A stretch of 64,000 nt of DNA, taken from the NCBI GenBank assembly GCA_016931115.1, contig JAFGFM010000010.1, forward strand, positions 1 through 64,000, read 5' to 3'. Position numbers and translations under genes: made by a program. Every line of letters starts with the position of its first letter. The stretch's first letter is position 1. Positions 20,373 to 29,584 of the stretch are shown piece after piece. Under the pieces are notes generated by a model that was not told where the DNA came from, ran no database searches, and was given only the letters and a program-made list of their open reading frames with translations. Origin of the DNA: Deltaproteobacteria bacterium. GTDB taxonomy: Bacteria; Desulfobacterota; DSM-4660; Desulfatiglandales; HGW-15.

Positions 20373-21008
20373 TCAAAACCTGTATATTCTAAGAAGGTGA
20401 AAAATTTTTGGCCCGGCAAATAGCTCAGCTGTGGCTATTATCGGATAAGAAAGTATCCTTCCGAATATGTTAAATTTCAGGTAGTGATCAGCGATAAGTA
20501 TACCCAGAAAAACTATCGGTGCATAGCGCCTTATCTTTTGATATCCGGATGCCAGCCCAGAAGGAAGGATATTTTCAAGAACATGAGAACCGTCAAGGGG
20601 TGGTATGGGCAGAAGATTAAAAAGGCCCAGGCCTATATTCAGAAGCAACATATTCACAAGTATAAGGCGATAAATATCTACAGGCATATCATAATACCTT
20701 ATTAAGAGACCTGCAACAAAGGCAGCGGCAAGGTTGGATACTGGTCCGCTAATGGCCATAAGGATTGTATCTTTGCGCCTGTTGGCAAAATAAGCAGTAT
20801 TTACCGGAACAGGTTTTGCCCAGCCGATACCGAATAGGTACATGCATACTGCCCCGATAGGGTCTATGTGCCGTATCGGATTTAGAGTAAGTCTTCCGGA
20901 ATTTTTTGCAGTCGGATCACCAAGCGAAAGTGCAGCCTTTCCGTGAGAATATTCATGTATGGTCACCGCAAAAAGCAGTACTGCTATTCTTATTATTGTG
21001 TCTATCAT
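20373..21008 (-). CDS. Site-2 protease family (M50) membrane metalloprotease
   Basis: AVTIHEYSHGKAALSLGDPTAKNSGRLTLNPIRHIDPIGAV; NLLPIPPLDGSHV. Confidence 0.93.
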   Translation of the reverse strand: MIDTIIRIAVLLFAVTIHEYSHGKAALSLGDPTAKNSGRLTLNPIRHIDPIGAVCMYLFGIGWAKPVPVNTAYFANRRKDTILMAISGPVSNLAAAFVAGLLIRYYDMPVDIYRLILVNMLLLNIGLGLFNLLPIPPLDGSHVLENILPSGLASGYQKIRRYAPIVFLGILIADHYLKFNIFGRILSYPIIATAELFAGPKIFHLLRIYRF

Positions 21009-21136
21009 ATTCGGATTATACCATTAATTTTGAATTATCTTTTTTCCCTTAGGCAAATCTATATAACAAAAAGATTGTTTGCCGCAAGTGACAAAAAAAT
21101 ATAAAATAACAACGCTTTAATAACTAGGAGTAAAAA

Positions 21137-21985
21137 ATGGGTGTAAGAGCTGCTGATCTGGCAGGGAGCTGGTATCCGGCAACAGAGTCCGAATGCCTGA
21201 AGGTGTTTGAAAAATTTGAAAAGGAATCCATCTCACCCCGAGGGGTTGAATGGACCGGGGGTATTGTGCCCCATGCGGGCTGGGTATTTTCCGGGCAGGT
21301 CGCCTATGATGTCATAAAGCATCTAAAAGGGGCTGATTCTCCTGATACCATTATCATATTCGGCAGGCACCTTCATCCGGGAAGCAGTAACTATATAATG
21401 AATGAGGGTTCATGGGATACACCCCTGGGTGAACTTGAAATAGCCTATGATATTGCAGATAAAATAATCTCCGAGTTCAGATTCAATGTGGAGACAAGCG
21501 CAAGATATGCAACTGATAACACGGTTGAGGTGCAACTGCCCATTATCAGGTATATTTTCCCGGGTGTCAGAATACTTCCGGTAGGAGTGCCCCCTGCACC
21601 ACAGTCAATAACAATAGGGGAGCGTATAGCCGAAATAGCCATTGAACTGGGCCATAAGATAAAGGTGCTTGGCTCCACAGACCTTACCCATTATGGCCCG
21701 AATTACGACAATACGGTTATGGGCACAGGCCAGAAGGCCCTTGACTGGGTGAAAAACCATAATGACAGGAAGATGGTGGATCTTATGCTTAAGATGGAGC
21801 CGGAAGCTGTGATAGAGGAATCGCTCAGGGACATGAATGCCTGCTGCGGCGGGGCTGTTTCAGCGGCAATTGCCTCGGTTAAAAAACTCGGCGCAGGGGA
21901 GAGCAGGAAGCTCATCTATACAACGAGCTATGATGTTATGCCCGGTAGCAGTTTTGTAGGCTATGCCGGGGTTGTCTTCAGGTAG
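21137..21985 (+). CDS. amrB: AmmeMemoRadiSam system protein B (MEMO1 family)
   Basis: DLAGSWYPATESECLKVFEKF, GGIVPHAGWVFSGQVAYDVIKHL, VLGSTDLTHYGPNYD, CCGGAVSAAIA. Confidence 0.93.
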   Translation: MGVRAADLAGSWYPATESECLKVFEKFEKESISPRGVEWTGGIVPHAGWVFSGQVAYDVIKHLKGADSPDTIIIFGRHLHPGSSNYIMNEGSWDTPLGELEIAYDIADKIISEFRFNVETSARYATDNTVEVQLPIIRYIFPGVRILPVGVPPAPQSITIGERIAEIAIELGHKIKVLGSTDLTHYGPNYDNTVMGTGQKALDWVKNHNDRKMVDLMLKMEPEAVIEESLRDMNACCGGAVSAAIASVKKLGAGESRKLIYTTSYDVMPGSSFVGYAGVVFR

Positions 21986-21996
21986 CATATTGAAAA

Positions 21997-22032
21997 TATA
22001 ATAAATAGACATCAACATCTATTTTTATTATG
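21997..22032 (+). terminator. Hairpin after amrB
   Basis: ATAATAAATAGA-catcaaca-TCTATTTTTATTAT with short bulge. Confidence 0.4.
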
Positions 22033-22108
22033 TTTCTGCAATAAAAGGATCATTAATAAAAAATAAAGGCATGTTTATGCCTGTAATATTAGACGGATTA
22101 AAGAGGTT

Positions 22109-22855
22109 ATGAATAAAAAAAGAATAAAGACAGAGCTTTTGGTCCATGACCTGAAAAACCCTATTGCGGTCATTGAGGCCAGTGCAGATATGCTTATCCG
22201 TAATGCAGAGAGGGAAAACCCCCTTACTGAAAGGCAGACAAGGGCCCTGGCCAGGGTGTTAAGAAATTCAAGGATAGCCATGTCTCTTGTAAATGATATC
22301 CTTGAGGTCGGGAGATCAGGAGAAGGTATTTTTAATAAAGGCACATACAGGTGTTTTGAATACATTGTATTTCCATTTGTCGAGATATTTGATCTGATTG
22401 ACCCTGAGACTGCTGAAAGGATAAGCCGGATAGAGGGTTATAAGGATTTTGCAGAGATACTTGCTTCACAGGGTGTCAGGCTTGAGATGGATGCAAAACT
22501 GTGGGAAAAAGAGATATTCCTGGATATCAGGAAGGTAAGGCAGATCATAAGAAACCTGCTGAGCAATGCATTCAAATACAGGAAAAAAGAGATTGTCATC
22601 GAAATATCTTTTGATAATGATAACTTTTTTATTTCTATTACAGATGATGGCAAAGGGATAGAAAAGGGCTATCAGGAAAAGGTGTTTGAAAGATATTTTC
22701 AGCTTGGTGATGAAAGGGATCACTGTGTAAGGGGGCATGGCCTGGGGCTTGCCGGCGCGCTTGTCCTTGTTGAGGATATGGGTGGGAGGATGACCCTTGA
22801 AAGTGAAATGAACAGGGGCACTAAATTTTCAGTCAGCCTGCCATCAGGAAAATAA
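22109..22855 (+). CDS. Sensor histidine kinase, soluble
   Basis: LLVHDLKNPIAVIEASADM (H box), LLSNAFKYRKKEI (N box), DDGKGIEKGYQEKVFERYFQLG, GHGLGLAGA. Confidence 0.9.
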   Translation: MNKKRIKTELLVHDLKNPIAVIEASADMLIRNAERENPLTERQTRALARVLRNSRIAMSLVNDILEVGRSGEGIFNKGTYRCFEYIVFPFVEIFDLIDPETAERISRIEGYKDFAEILASQGVRLEMDAKLWEKEIFLDIRKVRQIIRNLLSNAFKYRKKEIVIEISFDNDNFFISITDDGKGIEKGYQEKVFERYFQLGDERDHCVRGHGLGLAGALVLVEDMGGRMTLESEMNRGTKFSVSLPSGK

Positions 22856-22983
22856 TATGGGCCTTATAAGGCGCGCTGATGAGGTCAGCCCCATATATAT
22901 CTTTAACAATCAGGAAAGAGTCAGTGCCATGATTGCAGTATAAAACTGTGCTGGCTGCACAGGGTGCTGCACAAAGGGATTTA

Positions 22984-23754
22984 ATGATGACAGAAGGGAA
23001 GCCTGATCTACTCACTCAAAGGATCAAACAGGCGGCAGAAGTTATAGCCGTGTCCTCACCTGTTATTGCACTTACCGGCGCAGGCATATCTGTTGAGTCC
23101 GGGATACCTGATTTCAGGGGCAAAAACGGGCTCTGGTCAAAATATGACCCTGCCAGGTATGCAACCATAGATGCATTTTTATCTGACCCTGTTGAGGTCT
23201 GGAACATGCTCAGGGAGATGGATGAGCTTGTACTTGCAGCAAAACCCAATCCTGCTCACACAGCTCTTGGTATCCTTGAGAAAAAAGGTTTTCTTCAGCA
23301 TATAATCACTCAGAATATCGATAACCTGCATCAGGCTGGCGGCTCTTTAAATGTCATTGAATACCACGGCAACTGCAGCACCCTCTCATGCCTTTCCTGT
23401 AACAGGCGGTATAGCATGGAGGAAAAGAGGCATGAATATCTTCCGACCTGCGAGTGCGGCAGAATACTGAAGCCCGATATAGTATTCTTTGGTGAAGGTA
23501 TACCTGAAGAGGTTCTTAACCTATCGTTTGATATTGCCAGAAAGGCGCGGGTGCTTTTGATCATAGGCACCTCGGCACAGGTTTCTCCAGCCAACACCAT
23601 CCCTGTAGTGGCATCAAAAAACAATGCAAGGGTTATCGAGATCAATAAAGAAAAGACATGGCTGACAGAGCAGTTGACAGACATCTTCCTGGAAGGTGGC
23701 GCTGGTGATATTGTATCAGGGCTTCTTAAGGAAATTATCAAAACAGGTGCATAA
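22984..23754 (+). CDS. cobB: SIR2-family NAD-dependent protein deacylase
   Basis: ALTGAGISVESGIPDFRGKNGLW, TQNIDNLHQAGG, EYHGNCSTLSCLSC, LLIIGTSAQVSPAN. Confidence 0.93.
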   Translation: MMTEGKPDLLTQRIKQAAEVIAVSSPVIALTGAGISVESGIPDFRGKNGLWSKYDPARYATIDAFLSDPVEVWNMLREMDELVLAAKPNPAHTALGILEKKGFLQHIITQNIDNLHQAGGSLNVIEYHGNCSTLSCLSCNRRYSMEEKRHEYLPTCECGRILKPDIVFFGEGIPEEVLNLSFDIARKARVLLIIGTSAQVSPANTIPVVASKNNARVIEINKEKTWLTEQLTDIFLEGGAGDIVSGLLKEIIKTGA

Positions 23755-23756
23755 TT

Positions 23757-25169
23757 TTGTCCATTGAGATAGAAGAGTCTTTCCTTAAAAAGGCATGCAA
23801 GGAGATGATAGAGACCATATTCCTCTGTCTACCTAACGCCTATAAAGGGACCATATACCGGGTAGGAGATCTCCCTGAATTAAGGGTTGAAGGGATAACC
23901 TCAGGTGTTATTGATGACTACCGTGAAAGGATCGAGTGGGGGCTTGCCGGGGCATCAGATTATAACCCGCCCGGAAAACCCTGGTCTTTATACCGTGATG
24001 AGCCTGATAGACCCCTTGAGGCAATGGGCTGGTGTGTGGAGCGCCAGAAGAGCTGGACATCCGAAGACCCTGAAAATGACTCAAGGAGCGTAAGGCTTCA
24101 GCTTGAATCAGGGGTTAACGAATTTCAGCATATGGAGCCTGTGCTTGTAAGAAAGGCCGATCTCAACCTTGACATGTATTCCTCTGTAATCTATCCGAAA
24201 AATCATTCAGGACATGTGATTTGGTCAGACTCGGATTATGTCGTGGTTGCTGTTGTAAAGATATACTTCAGGCCATATACCATCAGGATGAACAGCCATG
24301 AAACAAGGGTGATAAAAAGGCTTTCACGTTCTCTTGGTACAGAGCTATTAAGTTATCAGCTCAGGCAGGACTCCATGAAGGCGATGCAGGATATTTCAAG
24401 GGACAGGCTGAATGCGTGCAATATTATTGCCGACTCCCTGAGAAATGCAATCACCAAGTCGGGTATGATCTTTACCCTGGCAAAGAAGGAGATTGCCTAT
24501 TTAAGGGAACAGTGGGAGCTGATGATCCTTGAGGCTTGTGGCATGGAGAATCCCCGGAAAAAGGCCATTGAAAAGCTCGACAGGTTCCTTTCAGAATTTT
24601 CTATAAAATATGAGGATGAGACAAGAGAGCTTCATCTTGCTCATGAGAGGCTAATGGAACTATCACTCCCCCCTGCGCAGTATGAAAAATGGCTCAGGAT
24701 GCAGGTAGAGGAAAAGTGGGATGAACTCCTTGGTATATCAGGTGCAGATGATGATCTCAGGGGCAGGGTAAAGAATGCAATTGATGATGTAAAAAATACG
24801 CTCGGATTCGGGTGCAGCCCCGAGTTTACAAACTCATTGAGGAATATGGCTGAAGGGCTTAAAGAAAAATGGGTAAGCCTCATTTATAAAGAGATAGAGG
24901 GCATGAAAGACCCTGCCATTGACCAGCTTGTATCAATCCTGGAAAACCCTGAGGTTAATATCCCGGGCCAGGAAAAATCAAGAAAGGCCCTGTTGCAGCT
25001 TAAGGCCCTGGCAGAGACGATGGGGCAGCTTGAAAGGAATACAAATTTCCTGATTAACCAGGTCCTCATGGCAAATACAGGGAAAGAATCCAGGGGAAGC
25101 CAATACGTTAACAGGGAAAAAAAGGGTCACAAGTCCGTGTCTGTTACTGAGAGTTTTATACCTGTATGA
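23757..25169 (+). CDS. Hypothetical protein (470 aa, TTG start)
   Basis: Long ORF immediately after cobB; no recognised family. Confidence 0.65.
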   Translation: MSIEIEESFLKKACKEMIETIFLCLPNAYKGTIYRVGDLPELRVEGITSGVIDDYRERIEWGLAGASDYNPPGKPWSLYRDEPDRPLEAMGWCVERQKSWTSEDPENDSRSVRLQLESGVNEFQHMEPVLVRKADLNLDMYSSVIYPKNHSGHVIWSDSDYVVVAVVKIYFRPYTIRMNSHETRVIKRLSRSLGTELLSYQLRQDSMKAMQDISRDRLNACNIIADSLRNAITKSGMIFTLAKKEIAYLREQWELMILEACGMENPRKKAIEKLDRFLSEFSIKYEDETRELHLAHERLMELSLPPAQYEKWLRMQVEEKWDELLGISGADDDLRGRVKNAIDDVKNTLGFGCSPEFTNSLRNMAEGLKEKWVSLIYKEIEGMKDPAIDQLVSILENPEVNIPGQEKSRKALLQLKALAETMGQLERNTNFLINQVLMANTGKESRGSQYVNREKKGHKSVSVTESFIPV

Positions 25170-25261
25170 TTTAACATGCTGATTTAAAAGCCTTTCCGGT
25201 CAGATAAAAAAAGTATTGTAAAATCTGGAAATTATATGTTATGAAGAGCCCGTTTTTCAAT

Positions 25262-25338
25262 GCGCCCGTAGCTCAGTTGGATAGAGCAATGGACTTCTAA
25301 TCCATAGGTCGGGGGTTCGAATCTTCCCGGGCGCGCCA
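25262..25338 (+). tRNA. tRNA-Arg(TCT)
   Basis: 77 nt cloverleaf GCGCCCGTAGCTCAGTTGGATAGAGCAATGGACTTCTAATCCATAGGTCGGGGGTTCGAATCTTCCCGGGCGCGCCA; acceptor GCGCCCG/CGGGCGC; anticodon TCT; encoded CCA. Confidence 0.97.
25291..25338 (+). repeat. attL: 48-bp direct repeat inside tRNA-Arg
   Basis: GGACTTCTAATCCATAGGTCGGGGGTTCGAATCTTCCCGGGCGCGCCA, identical to 34580-34627. Confidence 0.95.
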
Positions 25339-25346
25339 GTAAAGAC

Positions 25347-25384
25347 AAGGGTTTCAGCGTTTTGCTTGAACCCTTATTTTTTTG
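25347..25384 (+). terminator. Rho-independent terminator-like hairpin after the tRNA, inside the element
   Basis: AAGGGTT-tcagcgttttgcttg-AACCCTT followed by ATTTTTTT. Confidence 0.6.
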
Positions 25385-25457
25385 ACTGCTACCCTATTGA
25401 TACCCACCAGAAAAATGTACTCATACATAAAAAAGTTTGGAATTGGTTTTAATAGCT

Positions 25458-26174
25458 TTAGGCTTGTCCATATTTTTCTTTTGATATTTCCCTGACTCTT
25501 TTCATAATGCCAAAGGATATACCCTTGAAATAGTCTTTGTTATCTTTTTTTTCTTCTTTGATAAACTCCAATGACTCACTTTTAATTTTTAAAAGAAAAA
25601 ATATTGTTTCATTTTTGATTTGCTCGACTATTTCGATTTCTTCTCGATTATTTAAAGCTTGTGTATTCATGTCATTAATATAATAGTTAAAACTATTCCA
25701 AAGTATCTCTTTATCCTTTTTTAGTGCAAAATCATATCCATCTTTGTAACCAGTGTCTTCATCTACAGAGGCTTGATAATTTATGTCTTTTATAAGTTTA
25801 TCAAAATTGCCATTGCCCCACTTTCTCAACCAGTCATTCGCTTCTTTTTCCCATAACCAGCTTTCGCCCTTCCCAGCGAAATAATGCGCTATTTCATGAG
25901 CAATACAATAAAATAAAAATTCATCAACGATTACCCCCTTTCTTACTGCTTCAATTTTTATTGTTTTATAGTTTAAATAGATAATTGATTTAACAGGTTT
26001 ACTGAAAGTAAATTTCGAACCACATTCGATTTCATCGGAACAAACTACCTGTAACGTTCCATTTCCCACATCGCTTAGAAATTCTTCTTTTTTATCAGGT
26101 AACAGTTTTAACACTTCTTCAATATATGAAAATAGTTTATTTCCGCAATACTCAAATCGTTTTAATCTGTCCAT
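25458..26174 (-). CDS. Cargo protein with HExxH zinc-metallopeptidase-like (ImmA/IrrE-like) core
   Basis: FYCIAHEIAHYFAGKGESWLWEKEANDWLRKWG: HExxH plus downstream ExEAN. Confidence 0.6.
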   Translation of the reverse strand: MDRLKRFEYCGNKLFSYIEEVLKLLPDKKEEFLSDVGNGTLQVVCSDEIECGSKFTFSKPVKSIIYLNYKTIKIEAVRKGVIVDEFLFYCIAHEIAHYFAGKGESWLWEKEANDWLRKWGNGNFDKLIKDINYQASVDEDTGYKDGYDFALKKDKEILWNSFNYYINDMNTQALNNREEIEIVEQIKNETIFFLLKIKSESLEFIKEEKKDNKDYFKGISFGIMKRVREISKEKYGQA

Positions 26175-26299
26175 TTATACAACCCCGCTCTTTAAAAGGT
26201 TATTGGATTCGATTCGTATGAATACTATTTTATTATATTATTCTGCGATTGCTGTAAAGATATGATGATAATTAACAATATCACAGAATATGAAAAGGT

Positions 26300-26521
26300 T
26301 TAATTTGTAGGTATATTCTTAAAAATCAATTCTCGTAAAGCTGAAGGCTCATAGCCAAGGGATTCCGCTATCATATCAAATACAGGATTTTCTTTGTCCT
26401 TTATCCATTTATAGGCAGAGTACGTGTACTCATTATATTTTATATCTCTGATTGCTTGAAGCAAAACAGCCAACCATAAAGACATTTCAGGGCTTAATTG
26501 TTTAACGTGTACTGTTAGCAA
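26300..26521 (-). CDS. Small hypothetical phage/satellite protein
   Basis: 73-aa ORF in element with no competing ORF; composition similar to small phage regulators (weak). Confidence 0.4.
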   Translation of the reverse strand: MLTVHVKQLSPEMSLWLAVLLQAIRDIKYNEYTYSAYKWIKDKENPVFDMIAESLGYEPSALRELIFKNIPTN

Positions 26522-26861
26522 GGGTTTAGCTGTCCTTTGTATGTTGTAAAGTCAATGATATGTTGCCCTTCCTGAAATAAAAACCGCTGTAAATCGATAT
26601 TTAAGTCCTGTATTTGAAACTAACTTATTGAGATAACCAAGGGACGCTGTCACACGTCCCCAGGTCATATACTGACTGCCCTTTTTCCCATGATGCATGA
26701 GAGGATAGCATCAATCAGGCAGTAGGCCAAATCAAGGATTCAATAAAAATCCCCTTTGGCTGCTATGGTTTTTAAGGAGATTGTCGGCACTACATAGCTA
26801 ATCCGGGCTTGTTCTGGAAGGACTTTGAGACTTCCACGGTAAAGCCAAACCGTAAAAACAG

Positions 26862-28355
26862 TTAAACCCCAAGCGTCACGAATGGTGAAACCCTTGTTAC
26901 TCCATCTTCCAGGGTAAGAGGCGCATCCCATAAAGGCTGTCCGTCGTGTCGCTCAATAAGCCTTGCCGTTGTCTCATCATTCTTGAATCCAACATGAATT
27001 GACTTGTCAAATCTCATTCCAGACCGCAGGCCAACACAATACTGGCTGAAATCAGCAAGCAGAATATCGCCACGGCTTCCGGCAGTTTCCATTTTCTCAG
27101 AGAAAATGACCGGCCTCGTCATAATTGTGAATTGACCCGCTGTCTCCTGTAAGACTCGAATATGTGCGCCACCAGTGCCAATTTCGATCACCAGTTGAAG
27201 CAGGGCAGGAACTAAAGAAGGATGAACCACCCAGACCGATTTTAAGAATGAAGCAGGGTGAATACTGCCAACCATTTTTGCAAGGTTCGCATACTGCACA
27301 GGGTCTGTTGCTCTAGTCTGGCCGATTTCAGGTTCAACCTCAATCGTGCAATCAGCATTGAGGATACCCAAAGGCATACCCGCACCAGTTCCCCGGAGAA
27401 ATGCCCGATCCCTATACCAAGCCAGACCTTTACCGCATATCTGAATAATCTGATCTTCACCACCAACTATATCCTCGCAAAGTTCATTTGAAAACTGAAG
27501 TAGGCCAGTAAGTTTTTCCGCCGCAAGTACCAGGGCTCTGACTTTCGGGTTTGCCTGATCAAGTTCTGCAAGCTCAGATTTATAGTACGCACGGAAGCCA
27601 CCGAATAAGGATACAGCATGATTTCCGATTTGCATTGCAGGTATAGTTATCTCATTGGATTTCATCGGCTGCACAAAGGCCCGAGGCATAACGATTTCAT
27701 TCTCAAGTGATACTGAATGAATCATCGATGCTGTTTCAGAGAGAACCGCAAAACCGCCATCACCAGGCACACCCTCGGACATAGAATCCTGTATTTTTAA
27801 GCCAGGATGATGCCTGCCAGAAATCACCGCCTGAAAGAAGGAAATATCCTTATCCTGCCAATCAACACTCTTACCAAAAAGGCTGTCATAGGTTTTTAAA
27901 TCTGAAGGCCCTCTCAGCGCAAGGGGTTTAATGTTTTTCTTTTTGCTGAGAATTGCATAATCCGCCTCAGAACCATTGAGGCCCCTTGTTTCCATCATTG
28001 AAAGTGCCCTTTCAAGAGCGTCAATCTGATCCTGCATCGGGTGCAGTTTATTGTCTATCTTGTCTTTTAGTTCGCCTATTGTGTTTTTTATAAGTTCCAT
28101 ATCCATAATATTTTCTCCATCGCAGTTATTTAACTGCAAAAAATGTTTACAGTTTTCTCCCGAACTTTTGCCGATGCAATTCTTGTTCAGCATCTCACTG
28201 AACTTTGAATTTTTTCGCTGATCTTTTGTGTTTTTAATCGTGCCAACATCCCGCAGGCATAATCTCCGGCCCTCATCAATCAACTTGAACCCTGCTGCAT
28301 CCCGCAGCATGGCCCGTGCATTTATAAAACTTTTAATTGTGGGCTTCACTTTCAC
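26862..28355 (-). CDS. HK97-family phage major capsid protein (likely start at 28106; open to 28355)
   Basis: Coiled-coil delta-like N-terminus MELIKNTIGELKDKIDNKLHPMQDQIDALERAL, then capsid-like body (GDGGFAVLSETASMIHSVSLENEIVMPRAFVQPM..., AFLRGTGAGMPLGIL, ILLADFSQYCVGLRSGMRFDKS). Confidence 0.88.
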   Translation of the reverse strand: MKVKPTIKSFINARAMLRDAAGFKLIDEGRRLCLRDVGTIKNTKDQRKNSKFSEMLNKNCIGKSSGENCKHFLQLNNCDGENIMDMELIKNTIGELKDKIDNKLHPMQDQIDALERALSMMETRGLNGSEADYAILSKKKNIKPLALRGPSDLKTYDSLFGKSVDWQDKDISFFQAVISGRHHPGLKIQDSMSEGVPGDGGFAVLSETASMIHSVSLENEIVMPRAFVQPMKSNEITIPAMQIGNHAVSLFGGFRAYYKSELAELDQANPKVRALVLAAEKLTGLLQFSNELCEDIVGGEDQIIQICGKGLAWYRDRAFLRGTGAGMPLGILNADCTIEVEPEIGQTRATDPVQYANLAKMVGSIHPASFLKSVWVVHPSLVPALLQLVIEIGTGGAHIRVLQETAGQFTIMTRPVIFSEKMETAGSRGDILLADFSQYCVGLRSGMRFDKSIHVGFKNDETTARLIERHDGQPLWDAPLTLEDGVTRVSPFVTLGV

Positions 28356-28620
28356 CCCTAAATTCTTTGTTTTTTTCTATAAATTCCCTGTGTATTTTTG
28401 CGCTTTTCATCAAGCTTTCTAAGCCCTCCGGCATTGTTGCATCTGGATGAAGTTCTATCCAAGCTTCCCAGTATTCATCAAGATGCGCCGCATATGGGAA
28501 ACTGTACGCATGAAAAGTAAACTTAATCTCCCCGGCAAACCATTTTTTTATCCACGGATTAATAGCAACTGATCCGGCTTTAGGCTTTCTGTTTCGATAT
28601 ACCTTTTTACTTAGTGTCAT
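28333..28620 (-). CDS. Hypothetical element protein
   Basis: 95-aa ORF between TerS and capsid, tightly packed. Confidence 0.5.
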   Translation of the reverse strand: MTLSKKVYRNRKPKAGSVAINPWIKKWFAGEIKFTFHAYSFPYAAHLDEYWEAWIELHPDATMPEGLESLMKSAKIHREFIEKNKEFRGESEAHN

Positions 28621-28621
28621 T

Positions 28622-28906
28622 TTAGATTGCTCCAGGGTTTAAGTTTAATGCCTTCAATGCGCTAATGACCTGCTGTCTTGAATCTCGCTCAATCGCACAT
28701 GCAGGATGCGCCTTTTTTTGTCCGAATCTATCACTTAAAACCAGCCCCTCTTTTTTAAGTATCTTTCTTGCCTGTTGGCATCGCTCCCAGGATTCAGCCG
28801 CTGTTAGTAAGAGGGCTTTTCCTGCCTCATCATCAATGCTGTAGTCCATCGCTATCTTTTGATAAAACTTTTTGCCTTCAGCTTTTAGATGTTTTGGTAT
28901 ATCCAT
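28622..28906 (-). CDS. P27-family phage terminase small subunit
   Basis: MDIPKHLKAEGKKFYQKIAMDYSIDDEAGKALLLTAAESWERCQQARKILKKEGLVLSDRFGQKKAHPACAIERDSRQQ is typical of P27 TerS. Confidence 0.88.
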   Translation of the reverse strand: MDIPKHLKAEGKKFYQKIAMDYSIDDEAGKALLLTAAESWERCQQARKILKKEGLVLSDRFGQKKAHPACAIERDSRQQVISALKALNLNPGAI

Positions 28907-29104
28907 TTAAAGCACCTCAAAATATTTTCTGGAAATTTCCGACATTCTCTGTGAATGGGGAATCCCGCGGTTTCTAAAAAGTAAATAGTTGTAGACATTT
29001 GATAGACGCCCTATGTATCTGTTATTATTAAATAATATAATGGTACTATTCAATGGTACTAACCCCGGTCTCAATATATCGGACACACGTTTTAATGTAG
29101 CCAC
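28907..29104 (-). CDS. Small hypothetical element protein
   Basis: 65-aa ORF contiguous with TerS. Confidence 0.3.
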   Translation of the reverse strand: MATLKRVSDILRPGLVPLNSTIILFNNNRYIGRLSNVYNYLLFRNRGIPHSQRMSEISRKYFEVL

Positions 29105-29152
29105 CCGGTTAATTAAAATCTTTTCGGTTTTAAGATTTTATGCCTCCGTGTC

Positions 29153-29386
29153 TCATTGCTTCACCATGTTCATTGATGCCATTGCCTCTAAAGCTCTAGC
29201 AAAGATTTCATCTGCAACCTGTTTCATTTCCTCTATTGCCCCTGCATCTCCACGGCTCATCAATGCTGCAACATTCGCTGATAAGTTTATCATTGTGATA
29301 CTGCACTGCTTGAGCAATGGTTCCATGCTATCAACTGCCTGTTTTAATTGCTCCATGTTTGCATTAACTCTTTCCTGTGTTCCCAT
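29153..29386 (-). CDS. Small helical hypothetical element protein
   Basis: ORF abutting the next gene (29386/29387). Confidence 0.5.
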   Translation of the reverse strand: MGTQERVNANMEQLKQAVDSMEPLLKQCSITMINLSANVAALMSRGDAGAIEEMKQVADEIFARALEAMASMNMVKQ

Positions 29387-29584
29387 TTAGTCCTCACTTT
29401 CCTGAAAGTTCATGCTGTTTACAAGTTGCCTTTGTCTTTGGTCAATGATGCCACTGATTGCCTTGACCAGTATAGTGAAGGACTGGCAGTCACTTTCCCT
29501 GATATATAATCCCAGCTTATTATCAAGCTGCATCAAGCAATCTGCATTCTCTGCCCATACTTTCTTCTGTGTTTCCTTTTCCAT
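29387..29584 (-). CDS. Small hypothetical element protein
   Basis: 65-aa ORF, 1-nt overlap with 29584 gene. Confidence 0.5.
   Translation of the reverse strand: MEKETQKKVWAENADCLMQLDNKLGLYIRESDCQSFTILVKAISGIIDQRQRQLVNSMNFQESED

Noticed and set aside
26740-26931. 63-aa minus-strand ORF overlapping the capsid 3' end
   Set aside because: No RBS evident, out of frame with the capsid; probably spurious or a degraded fragment.
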